Counted from the stretch's first letter, positions 52,553 to 62,526 are shown. The stretch: 64,000 nt of DNA from Elioraea rosea (GCF_007644105.1 NZ_VFAC01000012.1:1-64000), one strand, 5' to 3'. Numbers and translations are program-made. The notes: generated by a model from the sequence alone, not told the origin.

Positions 52553-53714
52553 TCCGCCGCCCCTCCGCGGCGAGCGCGACGCGGCCGGCCTTGAGGTCGA
52601 GCGCCGCGTCGCCGAACACCTGGCGGCGCCAGCCATGCATGGCGGGGATGTCGGGCTCGGCCTCCGTGGCAAGCCGGTCGATGTCCTCGGAGGAGGCGAG
52701 AAGTTTCTGCGCCACGTCATGCTCGTCGCACTTGGCCTGCAGGAGCACCTTGAGCAGCGCCACCATCGCCGGGCTCGGCTTGATGCCGTTGCCGCGAAGT
52801 TGAACCTCCGGGAGCGCGCTCTCGGGCAGGGCCTGTGCCTCGGCCATCGCGGCGAGCAAGGCCGCGCCCGACTTGCCTTCCGCCAGCCCGCGCGAGAAAC
52901 CGCGCGAGCGGAGAAGGCCCGCTGCGTCCTTCGGAACCTGGGCGGCGACCTCGAGAAGCGTCTCGTCCTTCACCACGCGCTGGCGGGGGATGTTCATCCT
53001 CTGCGCCTCGCGCTCCCGCCAGGCGGCGGCGGCGCGCAGAACGGCAAGGAAGCGGCGGTTCGAGGTGCGCGGCTTCAGTCTCTGCCAGGCATCCTCCGGC
53101 TCGGTGCGGTAGGTCGCGGGGTCGGCAAGCACGGCCATCTCCTCGGCCACCCAGGCGAGCCGGCCTTCCCGCTCGAGCCGCGCCTTCAGCTTCTCGTAGA
53201 CGCGCCGGAGATGCGTCACGTCCGCCGCGGCATAGGCGATCTGCTCCGGCGTGAGCGGGCGGGCGGACCAGTCGCTGAACCGGAAGGCCTTGTCGATCCC
53301 TGCCCCCGTCAGCGCGCCGACCAGCGCATCGTAGCCCACCTGGTCGCCGAAGCCGGCCACCATCGCGGCGATCTGGGTGTCGAAGAGCGGCGTCGGCACC
53401 CGTCCGGTGCGGAGGACGAAGATCTCGATGTCCTGGCGCGCGGCGTGGAACACCTTCGTCACGGATGGGTCGTCGAACAGCGCGTAGAGGGGCGCGAGGT
53501 CGAGCCCCGGGGCCTCGGCGTCGATCACCGCGACGTCCTCCGGCCCGGCGATCTGGATGACGCATAGCTCGGGCCAGTAGGTGCGCTCGCGCATGAACTC
53601 GGTGTCGACGGTGACGAACTCGTTGCCGGCGAGCCGCGCGCAGAGGGCGGCGAGGGCGTCGGTCGTCTCGATCAGCTGCGGCGGGGGAAAGCCTGCCTTG
53701 GCGGGGCGGTTCAT
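52533..53714 (-). CDS. rnd: Ribonuclease D
   Basis: A 3'-5' exoribonuclease for tRNA 3'-end maturation, 393 residues from ATG 53714 ([15 protein letters not shown]). DEDDy motifs are Exo[11 protein letters not shown], Exo[16 protein letters not shown] and Exo[14 protein letters not shown] with the Tyr. One HRDC domain (about 210-290, [17 protein letters not shown]) follows. It is divergent from aspS across 133 nt. The tail overlaps the convergent membrane-protein gene by 20 nt. Confidence 0.95.
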   Translation of the reverse strand: MNRPAKAGFPPPQLIETTDALAALCARLAGNEFVTVDTEFMRERTYWPELCVIQIAGPEDVAVIDAEAPGLDLAPLYALFDDPSVTKVFHAARQDIEIFVLRTGRVPTPLFDTQIAAMVAGFGDQVGYDALVGALTGAGIDKAFRFSDWSARPLTPEQIAYAAADVTHLRRVYEKLKARLEREGRLAWVAEEMAVLADPATYRTEPEDAWQRLKPRTSNRRFLAVLRAAAAWREREAQRMNIPRQRVVKDETLLEVAAQVPKDAAGLLRSRGFSRGLAEGKSGAALLAAMAEAQALPESALPEVQLRGNGIKPSPAMVALLKVLLQAKCDEHDVAQKLLASSEDIDRLATEAEPDIPAMHGWRRQVFGDAALDLKAGRVALAAEGRRIRLVPL

Positions 53715-53770
53715 GGCCGCCCTTCTACACGGGGCGCGGCGCGGCACCAACCGGGAGAGAGAGGCCGAAC

Positions 53771-53799
53771 TTGACAGCCCGTGCCCCTGCCGGTTCCTT
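53771..53799 (+). promoter_or_regulatory. Candidate promoter of aspS
   Basis: A perfect -35 TTGACA (53771-53776), a 17-nt spacer and a weak -10 TTCCTT (53794-53799), 49 nt before the aspS start codon. It lies in the gap shared with the divergent rnd gene. The poor -10 keeps confidence low. Confidence 0.4.
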
Positions 53800-53847
53800 C
53801 CGCGCCACACCGACGCCACCCCAACCGCCCGGAGCGGCCAACATCCC

Positions 53848-55641
53848 ATGCATGCGTATCGCACCCATACCTGCGGCCAGCTTCGCGAGAGCGATGCGGG
53901 CAAGACCGTCCGTCTCTCCGGCTGGGTGCATCGCAAGCGGGACCATGGCGGACTGCTCTTCATCGACCTGCGCGACCATTACGGCATCACCCAGCTCGTG
54001 CTCGACCAGGGGAACCCCGCGCTCGCCGAAGCCGAGCGCATCCGCCCCGAGAGCGTGATCACCGTCACCGGCGAGGTGGTTCTCCGCTCGGCCGACACGG
54101 TGAACCAGAAGCTTCCGACCGGGCATGTCGAGGTGCGCGTCCGCGCCATCGAGGTGCAGTCGGCCGCCGAGGTCCTGCCCATCCAGGTGGCGGGCGAGGC
54201 CGAGTTCCCCGAGGAGCTTCGCCTCACCTACCGGTTCATCGACCTCCGCCGCGAGCGCATCCACCGCAACATCCTGCTTCGCTCGAACGTCATCGCCTCG
54301 ATCCGCCGCCGGATGATCGAGGCCGGCTTCACCGAGTTCCAGACGCCGATCCTGACCGCCTCCTCGCCCGAGGGGGCGCGGGACTTCCTGGTGCCGGCAC
54401 GGCTCCACCCCGGCAAGTTCTATGCGCTGCCGCAGGCGCCGCAGCAGTTCAAGCAGCTCGCCATGGTCGCGGGGTTCGACCGCTATTTCCAGATCGCCCC
54501 CTGCTTCCGCGACGAGGCGTCCCGGGCAGACCGCTCGCCGGGCGAGTTCTACCAGCTCGACTTCGAGATGAGCTTCGTGACCCAGGAGGACGTGTTCGCC
54601 ACCATCGAGCCCGTTCTCGCCGGCGTGTTCGAGGAGTTCGCCTCAGGACGCGCGGTGACGCCGCCGCCCTTCCCGCGCATCCCCTTCGACCAGGCGATGC
54701 TCGAGTTTGGCTCCGACAAGCCCGACCTGCGCAACCCGCTGCGCATCAAGGACGTGACGGAGGCCTTCCGCGGAGGCGGGTTCGGGCTGTTCGCGCGCGC
54801 GATCAACGCCGGCGCTGTGGTGCGCGCCATCCCCGCCCCTGGCGCGGGCGGCCGGCCGCGGAGCTTCTTCGACAAGCTGAACGAGTGGGCGCGCGAGCAG
54901 GGCGCGGGCGGCCTCGGCTACATCACCTTCGAGGATGGCGAGGCCAAGGGACCGATCGCGAAGAACCTCGAGGCAGAGCGCTGTGAAGCGATCCGCGCGG
55001 CCTTCGACCTCGGCGACGGCGATGCCGTGTTCTTCGCCTGCGACAAGGAAGCGGCAGCGGCGAAGTTCGCGGGCGCGGTGCGGACGCGGCTCGGCACCGA
55101 GCTCGACCTCAACGAGAAGAACGCGTTCCGCTTCTGCTGGATCACCGACTTCCCGATGTACGAGCGGAACGAGGACACGGGCGCGATCGAGTTCAGCCAC
55201 AACCCGTTCTCGATGCCGCAGGGCGGGCTCGAGGCGCTGAACACGAAGGACCCGCTGGAGATCAAAGCGTTCCAGTACGACATCGTCTGCAACGGGATCG
55301 AGCTCTCGTCGGGCGCGATCCGCAACCACCGGCCCGACATCATGATCCGTGCCTTCGAGATCGCGGGCTATCCCGCCTCCGAGGTCGAGGCACGGTTCGG
55401 CGGCATGCTGAACGCCTTCCGCTACGGCGCCCCGCCGCATGGCGGCTCGGCGCCGGGGATCGACCGCATCGTGATGCTTCTGGCCGACGAGCCGAACATC
55501 CGCGAGGTGATCCTGTTCCCGATGAACCAGCAGGCCGAGGACCTGATGATGGGCGCGCCTGCGACGGTTCCGCCCGAGCGCCTGAAGGAACTCTCGATCA
55601 GGCTCGACCTGCCGCCGGCGAAGGACACGAAGAAGGCCTGA
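53848..55641 (+). CDS. aspS: Aspartyl-tRNA synthetase (bacterial type)
   Basis: Class IIb synthetase of 597 residues from ATG 53848 ([16 protein letters not shown]). The order is the N-terminal OB anticodon domain ([21 protein letters not shown]), motif 1/2 region ([33 protein letters not shown]), the inserted GAD domain of bacterial enzymes (about 290-420) and motif 3 ([13 protein letters not shown]). Whether it also charges tRNA-Asn (non-discriminating form) cannot be decided here because gatCAB and asnS are outside the window. Confidence 0.97.
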   Translation: MHAYRTHTCGQLRESDAGKTVRLSGWVHRKRDHGGLLFIDLRDHYGITQLVLDQGNPALAEAERIRPESVITVTGEVVLRSADTVNQKLPTGHVEVRVRAIEVQSAAEVLPIQVAGEAEFPEELRLTYRFIDLRRERIHRNILLRSNVIASIRRRMIEAGFTEFQTPILTASSPEGARDFLVPARLHPGKFYALPQAPQQFKQLAMVAGFDRYFQIAPCFRDEASRADRSPGEFYQLDFEMSFVTQEDVFATIEPVLAGVFEEFASGRAVTPPPFPRIPFDQAMLEFGSDKPDLRNPLRIKDVTEAFRGGGFGLFARAINAGAVVRAIPAPGAGGRPRSFFDKLNEWAREQGAGGLGYITFEDGEAKGPIAKNLEAERCEAIRAAFDLGDGDAVFFACDKEAAAAKFAGAVRTRLGTELDLNEKNAFRFCWITDFPMYERNEDTGAIEFSHNPFSMPQGGLEALNTKDPLEIKAFQYDIVCNGIELSSGAIRNHRPDIMIRAFEIAGYPASEVEARFGGMLNAFRYGAPPHGGSAPGIDRIVMLLADEPNIREVILFPMNQQAEDLMMGAPATVPPERLKELSIRLDLPPAKDTKKA

Positions 55642-55665
55642 GAGCGCGTCTCGACGCGCGTCTCC

Positions 55666-56340
55666 TTAGGCGGGAACCAGGGCGCCGCGCTTGTCGCGAT
55701 ACATCGCGCTGTCGGCGCGGTCGAGCAGTTCGTCGGGCGTCTCGTCTCCGGTGAAGGGCGCGAGGCCGACGGAGATCGACAGCGGCACCGCCGCGCCATC
55801 CTGAACCAGCGTCAGCCGGCCGATCGCACGGCTGATGCGGGCGGCCGAGGCAAGCCCCTTGTCATGGCTGATGCGACTGACCAGCACGGCGAACTCGTCG
55901 CCGCCGATTCGCCCGACGCTGTCATGCGCGCGCACCGTGTTGCGAAGACCCTCGCCCACCATGCGGATGGCGGCATCGCCGGCGGCATGGCCGAAGCGGT
56001 CGTTGATCCGCTTGAGACCGTCCATGTCGATGAAGAGCACGACGCCCGGCTCGCTGTGCCGCCGCGCCTCGGCCAGCCGCTCGGCGAGCCGCGAAGCGAG
56101 GCCGCGGCGGTTGAGCAGCCCCGTCAGCGGGTCGGTGTCGGCCAGATGCTCGAGCATGCGGATGCGTGCGGCCTGGCCGCGGATCACCTGGCCCGCGGCC
56201 CGCGCGATCGCCTCGGCCCGGGCGAGCACGGCGGCGCGCTGCGCGGCGTCGGGGATGCTGCGTGACACCTCCGCGAGCAGGGCCACGACATGAACCGGCA
56301 TGGTCTGCGAGGGGGAGAGGGAGGAGGCGTCGAGCGGCAT
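55666..56340 (-). CDS. Diguanylate cyclase (GGDEF domain)
   Basis: A 224-residue protein. An N-terminal helical part (about 1-65) without a recognised sensor precedes a GGDEF domain starting DTDPLTGLLNRRG; the active site is GRIGGDEFAVL, intact, so synthesis of c-di-GMP from two GTP is expected. I see no RxxD inhibitory site directly before the motif. The strong AGGAG ribosome binding site supports ATG 56340. It is convergent with aspS and divergent from eipB. Confidence 0.9.
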   Translation of the reverse strand: MPLDASSLSPSQTMPVHVVALLAEVSRSIPDAAQRAAVLARAEAIARAAGQVIRGQAARIRMLEHLADTDPLTGLLNRRGLASRLAERLAEARRHSEPGVVLFIDMDGLKRINDRFGHAAGDAAIRMVGEGLRNTVRAHDSVGRIGGDEFAVLVSRISHDKGLASAARISRAIGRLTLVQDGAAVPLSISVGLAPFTGDETPDELLDRADSAMYRDKRGALVPA

Positions 56341-56557
56341 CGGTGAAGCTCCTGTGGGGTGGCCGGGGCGCCGGCCTCACGCGGTGTTTCGCAACCGCCG
56401 TGCCAGCCGGATGGCGCGCGGATGCGTGGATTTCCCGGGGGGAAGCGGCAGAATCTTCCCCCTCGCGGCCTGTTGACCCGGCAGGGCGTTCCCCATGGCC
56501 CCCTGGAGCAGGCAAGGCGTGCCCCATATGGTTGTGGGAACAACGAAAGGGTTCTCG

Positions 56558-57391
56558 ATGCTCGGACGACGCCCCGGCCTCTCCGCCTCAGGCTTCCTCG
56601 CCCGCGCCCTGCTGCTCCCCGGGGCGCTCGTGGCGGGCCTCGGCGCGCCCATCGAGGCGAGCGCAGCAAATGGGGAGCTCGCCTCGCACCGCGCCGCCTA
56701 CCGGCTGATGCTGAGCCAGGTGCGCGGCAATGCCGGGATCGAGAGCGCCGGCGGGGCGATGCTCTACGAGGTGGTGGACCGGTGCGAGGCCTGGACCTCG
56801 CAGCAACGCTTCTCCCTGTCGGTGACCTCGCGCGACGGAACGACCACCGAGCGCCAGTCCGACTACGTGACCTGGGAGGCGAAGGACGGACGCAGCCTCA
56901 GGTTCCGGCTCCGCCAGATCGTAGACGGGCAGCTCGCCCAGTCGATCACCGGCGAGGCGCGGCTTGAGGCGGACGGCAGCGGCGTGGTGCGCTACCGCGA
57001 GCCCGCCGAGCAGGAGGTGGCCCTGCCGGCCGGCACGCTGTTTCCGATGATCCATTCGCTGAAGATCTTCGCCGCCGCCCGGGCAGGCGAGCGCGCGCTC
57101 GCCGCGCCGCTGTTCGACGGCACCTCCGAGGACGGGGCGATGGAGAGCAACACCGCCATCGTCGGCGCGGTCCCGGAGGGCGGCGAGCGCTTCCCCGCGC
57201 TCGAGGGCGTCAAGTCCTGGCGGTTCCGCATCGCCTTCTTCGAGGCGGCGAACACGACCGGCAGCCCCGACTACGAGGTGGGCATACGCTACTGGGAGAA
57301 CGGCATCGCCGACGAGCTGACCATGGATTTCGGCGACTTCGTTGTCGAGGGGAAGCTCGACACTTTGGAAATCGTACAGGGCGGGTGCTGA
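56558..57391 (+). CDS. Cell-envelope integrity protein EipB (DUF1849)
   Basis: A periplasmic protein of 277 residues. ATG 56558 with AAAGGG upstream gives a signal peptide (MLGRRPGLSASGFLARALL, cleavage near EASAA). The mature part begins ANGELASHRAAYRLMLSQ, the DUF1849 opening; VVDRCEAWTSQQRF and the C-terminal EIVQGGC provide the two Cys that form a disulfide in characterised EipB proteins. Family knowledge (Brucella) links it to envelope integrity as a beta-spiral protein. An in-frame ATG at 56528 would spoil the signal peptide. Confidence 0.88.
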   Translation: MLGRRPGLSASGFLARALLLPGALVAGLGAPIEASAANGELASHRAAYRLMLSQVRGNAGIESAGGAMLYEVVDRCEAWTSQQRFSLSVTSRDGTTTERQSDYVTWEAKDGRSLRFRLRQIVDGQLAQSITGEARLEADGSGVVRYREPAEQEVALPAGTLFPMIHSLKIFAAARAGERALAAPLFDGTSEDGAMESNTAIVGAVPEGGERFPALEGVKSWRFRIAFFEAANTTGSPDYEVGIRYWENGIADELTMDFGDFVVEGKLDTLEIVQGGC

Positions 57392-57427
57392 CGGCCGCCG
57401 TTCGGCTGGCGATCTCGCGTCAAGGAT

Positions 57428-57459
57428 GAGGCAGGCGTGCCATGCCGGACGCCTGCCTC
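57428..57459. terminator. Perfect 11-bp hairpin between convergent genes
   Basis: GAGGCAGGCGT (57428-57438) pairs perfectly with ACGCCTGCCTC (57449-57459) around a 10-nt loop. It lies between eipB (ends 57391) and the convergent unknown gene (ends 57479). No U tract; it probably serves both genes as a terminator. Confidence 0.55.
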
Positions 57460-57478
57460 CGCGCCTCGAGCCTCGACC

Positions 57479-58981
57479 CTAGCGCGCAAGTCCCTGCAGC
57501 AGCCGAAGCAACTCAGCCTGGATGTGCAGCAGCTCCCGCTGCAACGCCAGCGTTTCGGACAGTGGCGCAGGGGGCAGCGGCTGGGGATTGAGTGCCTGCA
57601 GTTGCCCGGCCGTTTCGCGCGCGCCCAGCACGGTGACCAGGTCACGCATGACGGTCACCAGCTGATCGATGGGCGGGAACTCGGACGGGATCGTGCGCGG
57701 ACCGAGCGCGTTCACCCGGCATGGCACCCGCATGGCATAGCCGCCAACGTCGAATGTCTGGGCCAGTTCACCGGACAGGATGCGCGCTGCCCGCGGCGGG
57801 ACGAACCCCAGCGCAATGCCGGTTCGCCATGGCACGCCCTGCGTGCAACCCGTCCGTAGCCCGTCGAACTCGAAGTAGTTGGGCATTTCCGACGAGAGGC
57901 CACGCAGGCGATAGGGCACGCCCGGGCCGCCTTCCTGGGCGAGCCCAGCGCAGAGGACGGTGATAACGAGCGGCTGCATCGGGGCATCGCCGAGCGTGCC
58001 GTTGCCGTTCAGGATGGGCTTCGGTCCCAGCTTGCGCGCGACCTTTACAGGCAGTGCGCTGCAATCGATCACTGCCCCCGTTCCGCCTGCAAGGCCAAGG
58101 CCGTGGCCCAGGCGCAGCGTGCCTGCGATCGTGGCCGGAGGCGAGGAATCCGTCCTGGGACGCACTCCGAACGCCACAGCAATGCGTTGTCCACCTGGCA
58201 CCGCGTCCATCCAGGCGCCGAGACGCTGCAAGCCGGGCTCGATGAGGGCCGAGATCGCACCGTTGGCTGCCTGAAGCACGGCATCGGCGGTGTCGACGAA
58301 CGTCGCGCCAGCCGCAGGGAGTTCAGGCCTCGACTCCAGCAGCCCCTGCAGGTCAACGCCGAGAAGGTCGAGCGCGGCGACCACGACGCGGCAGACGAAG
58401 TTCTTCCCCTCCGCCCGGAAGTTGCTGCCGGAGATTGTGCGCTCGCCTGCCAGCTCCCCCGCCCTCAGCAGGCGCGTCCGGTCGTCACCGACCCGGAGTT
58501 CGAAGGAGACTGCGATGTCGGCGCTCGCCTTGCAGCGCGGATCGAGCAGGTCATCAACCAGCGGGAGGGGCTGGCTCGACTCGAACTCGATGCTTGCCCC
58601 GGCCATGCTGTAGCGCACGCGCATCGCAAGCGGCGCGCTGCCGAGCCCTCCGCCGGATAGGCGCTCGATGCTCAGCTGCGGCTCAGTGAGGCCAAGCCTG
58701 ACATTGCGGAGCGAGAAGCCCTGCAACAGTAGGTCGGGCTGCTGCAGGACGCCGATTAGCGTCTGCTCGAGTTGGCCGCTGCCGCGCTCCCAGGCCTCCT
58801 GAAGGGGCCGGGAGAGAAGGCGTGGATCGTCGATGCGACGATCGACGTCGTCGATGTCGGTGGCCGGGTCCCACGGCTGCACCATCAGGCGTAACCCCAG
58901 GTCGGGGCTTTGGGCCTTGGCTGCGTCGGCAAGCGTCCCCAGGCACAGCATGCCGAGGAGAAGAGCTGAAATAGGGCGCAC
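57479..58981 (-). CDS. Uncharacterised exported protein with ALNPQPLPP tail motif
   Basis: A protein of about 500 residues I cannot assign. The best start is GTG 58979-58981, which gives a clean signal peptide (VRPISALLLGMLCLGTLADA, cut near AKA) with GGAG upstream; longer in-frame starts exist to 59068. The mature part has repeated beta-rich stretches, four or more Cys (RCKAS, FVCRVVV, VIDCSAL, GCTQG) and a C-terminal ALNPQPLPPAP followed by an amphipathic helix (LALQRELLHIQAELLRLL). It stands alone, and codon choice looks somewhat less GC-biased than in its neighbours by eye, which could mean more recent acquisition. Confidence 0.72.
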   Translation of the reverse strand: MRPISALLLGMLCLGTLADAAKAQSPDLGLRLMVQPWDPATDIDDVDRRIDDPRLLSRPLQEAWERGSGQLEQTLIGVLQQPDLLLQGFSLRNVRLGLTEPQLSIERLSGGGLGSAPLAMRVRYSMAGASIEFESSQPLPLVDDLLDPRCKASADIAVSFELRVGDDRTRLLRAGELAGERTISGSNFRAEGKNFVCRVVVAALDLLGVDLQGLLESRPELPAAGATFVDTADAVLQAANGAISALIEPGLQRLGAWMDAVPGGQRIAVAFGVRPRTDSSPPATIAGTLRLGHGLGLAGGTGAVIDCSALPVKVARKLGPKPILNGNGTLGDAPMQPLVITVLCAGLAQEGGPGVPYRLRGLSSEMPNYFEFDGLRTGCTQGVPWRTGIALGFVPPRAARILSGELAQTFDVGGYAMRVPCRVNALGPRTIPSEFPPIDQLVTVMRDLVTVLGARETAGQLQALNPQPLPPAPLSETLALQRELLHIQAELLRLLQGLAR

Positions 58982-59091
58982 GGATCGGCACTCCAGGACG
59001 TTGATGAACCGTCCTGAACAGTATCGAGCGGAGGAGAACCGCATCTGTACGGACGCGCACAGCATCACCCTGCGCGCGGCGTCACGCGCCC

Positions 59092-60348
59092 CTAAGACCC
59101 CATTCCCCTCCCCTTGCCGATGACGCCGGCGCCGAACTTCTCGCGGAGGCGGTCCATCGCCTGATCCACCGCCTTGCGCTTGGGTGCGGCGGGGTCTGCG
59201 AGGTCGCCTCGGTCCGCTTCGGCCGCCTCGGCCAGAGGGTCGGCGCCGATTCCGATGAGCCGGAAGCGCACCCCCGTCGCCTCGCGGGCGAGCATCGCGC
59301 GGGCTGCGGCGAACAGCGTGTCGGCAAGCTGGGTGGGACTTGGCAGCCGCGCATGACGCGTGCGGATCTGGAAGCTCGCGGTCTTGAGCTTCAGGGTCAC
59401 GCCGGCGGCCGCAAGCTCCTTCGCCTTAAGCCGGGCCGAGAGCCTCTCGGCTAGCGGCCACAAGGCACGCTCGAGCTCTGCCACGGCCGACAGATCCTCG
59501 TTGAAGGTCGTCTCGGCGCTAATGGATTTGGCCTCGCGCGACGGGTCGACCGGTCGGCCGTCCTCCCCCCGCGCCATCGCCGCGAGCGCCGGCCCGTCCT
59601 CGCCCAGCCTGCGCAACGCCTCGGACGGAGAGAGCGCGGCGAGCTGGCCGAGCGTGGCGAAACCCTTCACGGCAAGGCGGTCTGCCGCCTTCGGCCCGAC
59701 CCCCGGTAGGGCCGAGACGAGCATCGGCGCGAGCACGGCGGCCGCGTCGGCCCGGCCGATCACGGCGAAGCCGCGCGGCTTGTCGCGCTCGGCCGCCATC
59801 TTGGCGAGCATCCGGTTCGGTGCGAGCCCGATCGAGACGGTCACCCGCACCGTCCGTTCCACCTCCCGCGCAAGCCGGGCCAGGGTGACGGCGGGCGGGG
59901 CGTGGTGCAGCGCCTCGGTTCCGGAGAGGTCGAGCACCGCCTCGTCGATCGACAGCGGCTGCACGAGCGGGGTGAGCCGCTCCATCAGCGCGCGCACCGC
60001 CCGGCCTGCCTCGGCGTATTTCGCCATCTCGGGGCGGATCACCACCGCCTCGGGGCAAAGGGCGAGCGCCTTGAACATCGGCATGGCCGAGCGCACGCCG
60101 TAGCGCCGCGCGACGTAGCAGGCCGCGGTGACGACGCCGCGACGCCCGCCGCCGACGATCACGGGACGCTCGGTGAGCTCCGGCCGGTCACGCTTCTCCA
60201 CCGAGGCGTAGAAGGCATCGCAGTCGAGATGCGCGATGGCGAGGGAGAACAGCTCGGGGTGGCGGACGATCCGCACCCCGCCGCAGGCGCGGCAGGCCGT
60301 TGCCTCCTCCGCCACCACCGCGTCGCAGTCGCGGCAGAGGGCGGGCAT
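59092..60348 (-). CDS. dinB: DNA polymerase IV with N-terminal zinc ribbon
   Basis: Y-family translesion polymerase of 418 residues. Residues 1-25 form a Cys4 zinc ribbon (CRDC and CRACGG) in front of the palm domain, which is common in alphaproteobacterial DinB. Catalytic motifs are AHLDCDAFYASVEKRDRPEL and LVQPLSIDEAVLDLSG; the little-finger region follows. It starts 4 nt after the ROK kinase stop, so the two are in one operon. SOS control cannot be judged because the promoter would lie upstream of the kinase gene. Confidence 0.93.
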   Translation of the reverse strand: MPALCRDCDAVVAEEATACRACGGVRIVRHPELFSLAIAHLDCDAFYASVEKRDRPELTERPVIVGGGRRGVVTAACYVARRYGVRSAMPMFKALALCPEAVVIRPEMAKYAEAGRAVRALMERLTPLVQPLSIDEAVLDLSGTEALHHAPPAVTLARLAREVERTVRVTVSIGLAPNRMLAKMAAERDKPRGFAVIGRADAAAVLAPMLVSALPGVGPKAADRLAVKGFATLGQLAALSPSEALRRLGEDGPALAAMARGEDGRPVDPSREAKSISAETTFNEDLSAVAELERALWPLAERLSARLKAKELAAAGVTLKLKTASFQIRTRHARLPSPTQLADTLFAAARAMLAREATGVRFRLIGIGADPLAEAAEADRGDLADPAAPKRKAVDQAMDRLREKFGAGVIGKGRGMGS

Positions 60349-60352
60349 CGCC

Positions 60353-61252
60353 TCAGCCGCCCGGCTGCCGTGGCCAGAGCCAGGCAGCGCCGCGCACGCC
60401 CGAGCTGTCGCCGTGCCTCGCCTTCAGAACCGGCGTGTGCACGACATCGGAGAACACGTAGGGCTTCAGGAGGCGCGGCACCTCGACATAGAGATGGTCG
60501 AGGTTCGACACGCCGCCGCCGAGAACGATCGCATCCGGGTCGAGCAGGTTGATCACCCCGGCGAGGCCGCGGGCGAGCCTGTCGGCATGGCGGGCGAGCG
60601 CGGCGCGGGCAGCCTCGTCGCCTGCCTTGGCGCGAAGGGGAATCTGCGTCGCGTCCCGCGCCCCAGGTCCGTCGCAGTCCCGCGCGAGCCCCGTGCCGGA
60701 GAGCCAGAGCTCGAGACAGCCAACGCGCCCGCACCAGCAGCGGGGCCCAGGGTTCTCGTACCCCACCTGCCAGGGAAGCGGCGTGTGCCCCCACTCGCCG
60801 GCGATGCCGTGCGGGCCCTCGAGGATGCGGCCATCGACCACGACGCCGCCGCCGCAGCCCGTGCCGAGGATGACGCCGAACACCACGCGCTTGCCGGCGG
60901 CAGCCCCGTCGGTCGCCTCAGACAGCGCGAAGCAGTTCGCGTCATTGGCCATGCGCACGGGCCGGCCGAGCGCGGCCTCGATGTCGCGGTCGAGCGGGCG
61001 GCCGTTCAGGAAGGTGGTGTTGGAGCCCTTCACCAGCCCCGTCGCCGGAGAGATGCAGCCTGGCATGCCGATCCCGACCGTCGCGCCAGGCTCCGTCTCC
61101 GCCTCGGCCGTGCGGATGAGGTCGACGATGCCGCGCACGACGCCGCCGTAGCTGTCGGGCGTTGGCGCGCGGACGCGGAACCGCTCGATGCCCGCATCGT
61201 CGAGTGCGAGGATCTCCATCTTGGTTCCGCCGAGGTCTATGCCGAAGCGCAT
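60353..61252 (-). CDS. ROK-family sugar kinase
   Basis: A 299-residue kinase starting MRFGIDLGGTKMEILALDD, the ROK phosphate-binding motif. The zinc site and ROK signature are visible as EWGHTPLPW and CWCGRVGCLELWLSG, and the catalytic Asp lies in MANDANCFALSEA. Members phosphorylate glucose, fructose or N-acetyl-sugars; this one resembles bacterial fructokinase/glucokinase-like proteins, but specificity is uncertain. It is coupled by position to dinB and divergent from the tusA-like gene. Confidence 0.88.
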   Translation of the reverse strand: MRFGIDLGGTKMEILALDDAGIERFRVRAPTPDSYGGVVRGIVDLIRTAEAETEPGATVGIGMPGCISPATGLVKGSNTTFLNGRPLDRDIEAALGRPVRMANDANCFALSEATDGAAAGKRVVFGVILGTGCGGGVVVDGRILEGPHGIAGEWGHTPLPWQVGYENPGPRCWCGRVGCLELWLSGTGLARDCDGPGARDATQIPLRAKAGDEAARAALARHADRLARGLAGVINLLDPDAIVLGGGVSNLDHLYVEVPRLLKPYVFSDVVHTPVLKARHGDSSGVRGAAWLWPRQPGG

Positions 61253-61315
61253 GGCGCCGATGGTGGCCGATGCCGCCCGCTTGCTCAATCCGCGCCCCCC
61301 GCGCAGCATGGGCGG

Positions 61316-61564
61316 ATGACCGAGACCGTGCTCGACCTCAAGGGCCTCAGCTGCCCCCTTCCCGTGCTGCGCGCCAACAAGGCTCTCCGGACGATGGCCG
61401 CAGGCGCGAGGCTTCGCGTGCTCGCGACAGACCCTGCCTCGGTGAGGGATTTCCAGGCCTATTGCCAGCAGACAGGCCACGCTCTCGTGGCGTTCAGCGA
61501 GGATCGCGGCACCTATTCCTTCGTGATCCAGCGCAAGGTCGACCAGCCCGCGAAGGCCGAATGA
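61316..61564 (+). CDS. TusA/SirA-family sulfur carrier protein
   Basis: An 82-residue protein with the TusA active-site motif LKGLSCPLPVLRANKAL, where the Cys carries persulfide sulfur. Related proteins supply sulfur for tRNA thiolation or molybdenum cofactor. Start ATG 61316 with a GGCGG-type site upstream. It lies 7 nt before the histone-deacetylase-like gene. The partner is not known. Confidence 0.88.
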   Translation: MTETVLDLKGLSCPLPVLRANKALRTMAAGARLRVLATDPASVRDFQAYCQQTGHALVAFSEDRGTYSFVIQRKVDQPAKAE

Positions 61565-61571
61565 TCGGGCG

Positions 61572-62504
61572 ATGAGCACAGTTCTCTTCTCCCACCCCGC
61601 CTGCCTCGGCCACGACACCGGCCCCGGCCATCCCGAGCGGGCCGACCGGATCAGGGCCGTGCTCGCCGCGCTGGAGGCGGAGGAGTTCGCGATGCTTCTG
61701 CGCGAGGAGGCGCCCGAGGTGAGTGTCGAGACGCTCGCGCGCGCCCACCCCCGCGCCTATGTCGAGGGCATCCTCTCGATCGTGCCGGAGCCGGACGAGC
61801 GCGTGATGCTCGACGGCGACACGGTGATGAGCCACGGCAGCCGAGCGGCCGCCCTGCGCTCGGCCGGCGCAGCGGTTGCGGCCGTGGATGCGGTGATGGA
61901 GGGCTGGGCGCACAACGCCTTCTGCGCGACGCGCCCGCCTGGCCACCACGCCGAGGCGGGAAGGCCGATGGGCTTCTGCCTGTTCTCCAACGCCGCCGTC
62001 GCAGCCCACCACGCGCGGGCGAAGTGGGGGGCGGCGCGCGTCGCGGTGGTCGACTTCGACGTCCATCACGGCAATGGCACGCAGGCCATCCTCGAGAGCG
62101 ACCCTGGCTTCTTCTACGCCTCGAGCCACGAGATGCCGCTCTACCCCGGCACGGGGGACCCGAGCGAGCGGGGCGTGGCGAACAACGTGCTGAATGTCGC
62201 GCTGCGCTCGATGTCAGGCGGGCCGGAATTCCGTGCCGCCTGGGGAGACGAGATCATCCCCGCCGTGGAGGCGTTCGGGCCCGACCTGCTGATCGTCTCC
62301 GCCGGTTTCGACGCCCACCGCCGCGACCCGCTCGCCTCGCTCACCGTCACGACCGCTGATTTCTCCTGGCTGAGCCACGAGCTCGTCGCGCTGGCGGAGC
62401 GCGCGTGCGGCGGAAAGCTCGTGAGCCTTCTCGAGGGCGGCTACGACCTCGAGGGCCTCGCGGCCTCGGCCGCGGCGCATGTGCGGGCGTTGATGCGGGT
62501 CTAG
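61572..62504 (+). CDS. Histone-deacetylase-family amidohydrolase (AcuC/AphA-like)
   Basis: A zinc-dependent deacetylase of 310 residues. The catalytic His pair lies in RPPGHHAEAGRPMGFC, the zinc ligands in VVDFDVHHGNGTQ and AGFDAHRRDPLA, and the late Tyr region is EGGYDLEGLA. Bacterial members remove acetyl groups from polyamines, proteins (acetyl-CoA synthetase) or other amines. It overlaps no neighbour but follows the tusA-like gene closely, so the two are probably cotranscribed. Confidence 0.92.
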   Translation: MSTVLFSHPACLGHDTGPGHPERADRIRAVLAALEAEEFAMLLREEAPEVSVETLARAHPRAYVEGILSIVPEPDERVMLDGDTVMSHGSRAAALRSAGAAVAAVDAVMEGWAHNAFCATRPPGHHAEAGRPMGFCLFSNAAVAAHHARAKWGAARVAVVDFDVHHGNGTQAILESDPGFFYASSHEMPLYPGTGDPSERGVANNVLNVALRSMSGGPEFRAAWGDEIIPAVEAFGPDLLIVSAGFDAHRRDPLASLTVTTADFSWLSHELVALAERACGGKLVSLLEGGYDLEGLAASAAAHVRALMRV

Positions 62505-62526
62505 CGTCGCGACACCCGCGCGGCCA

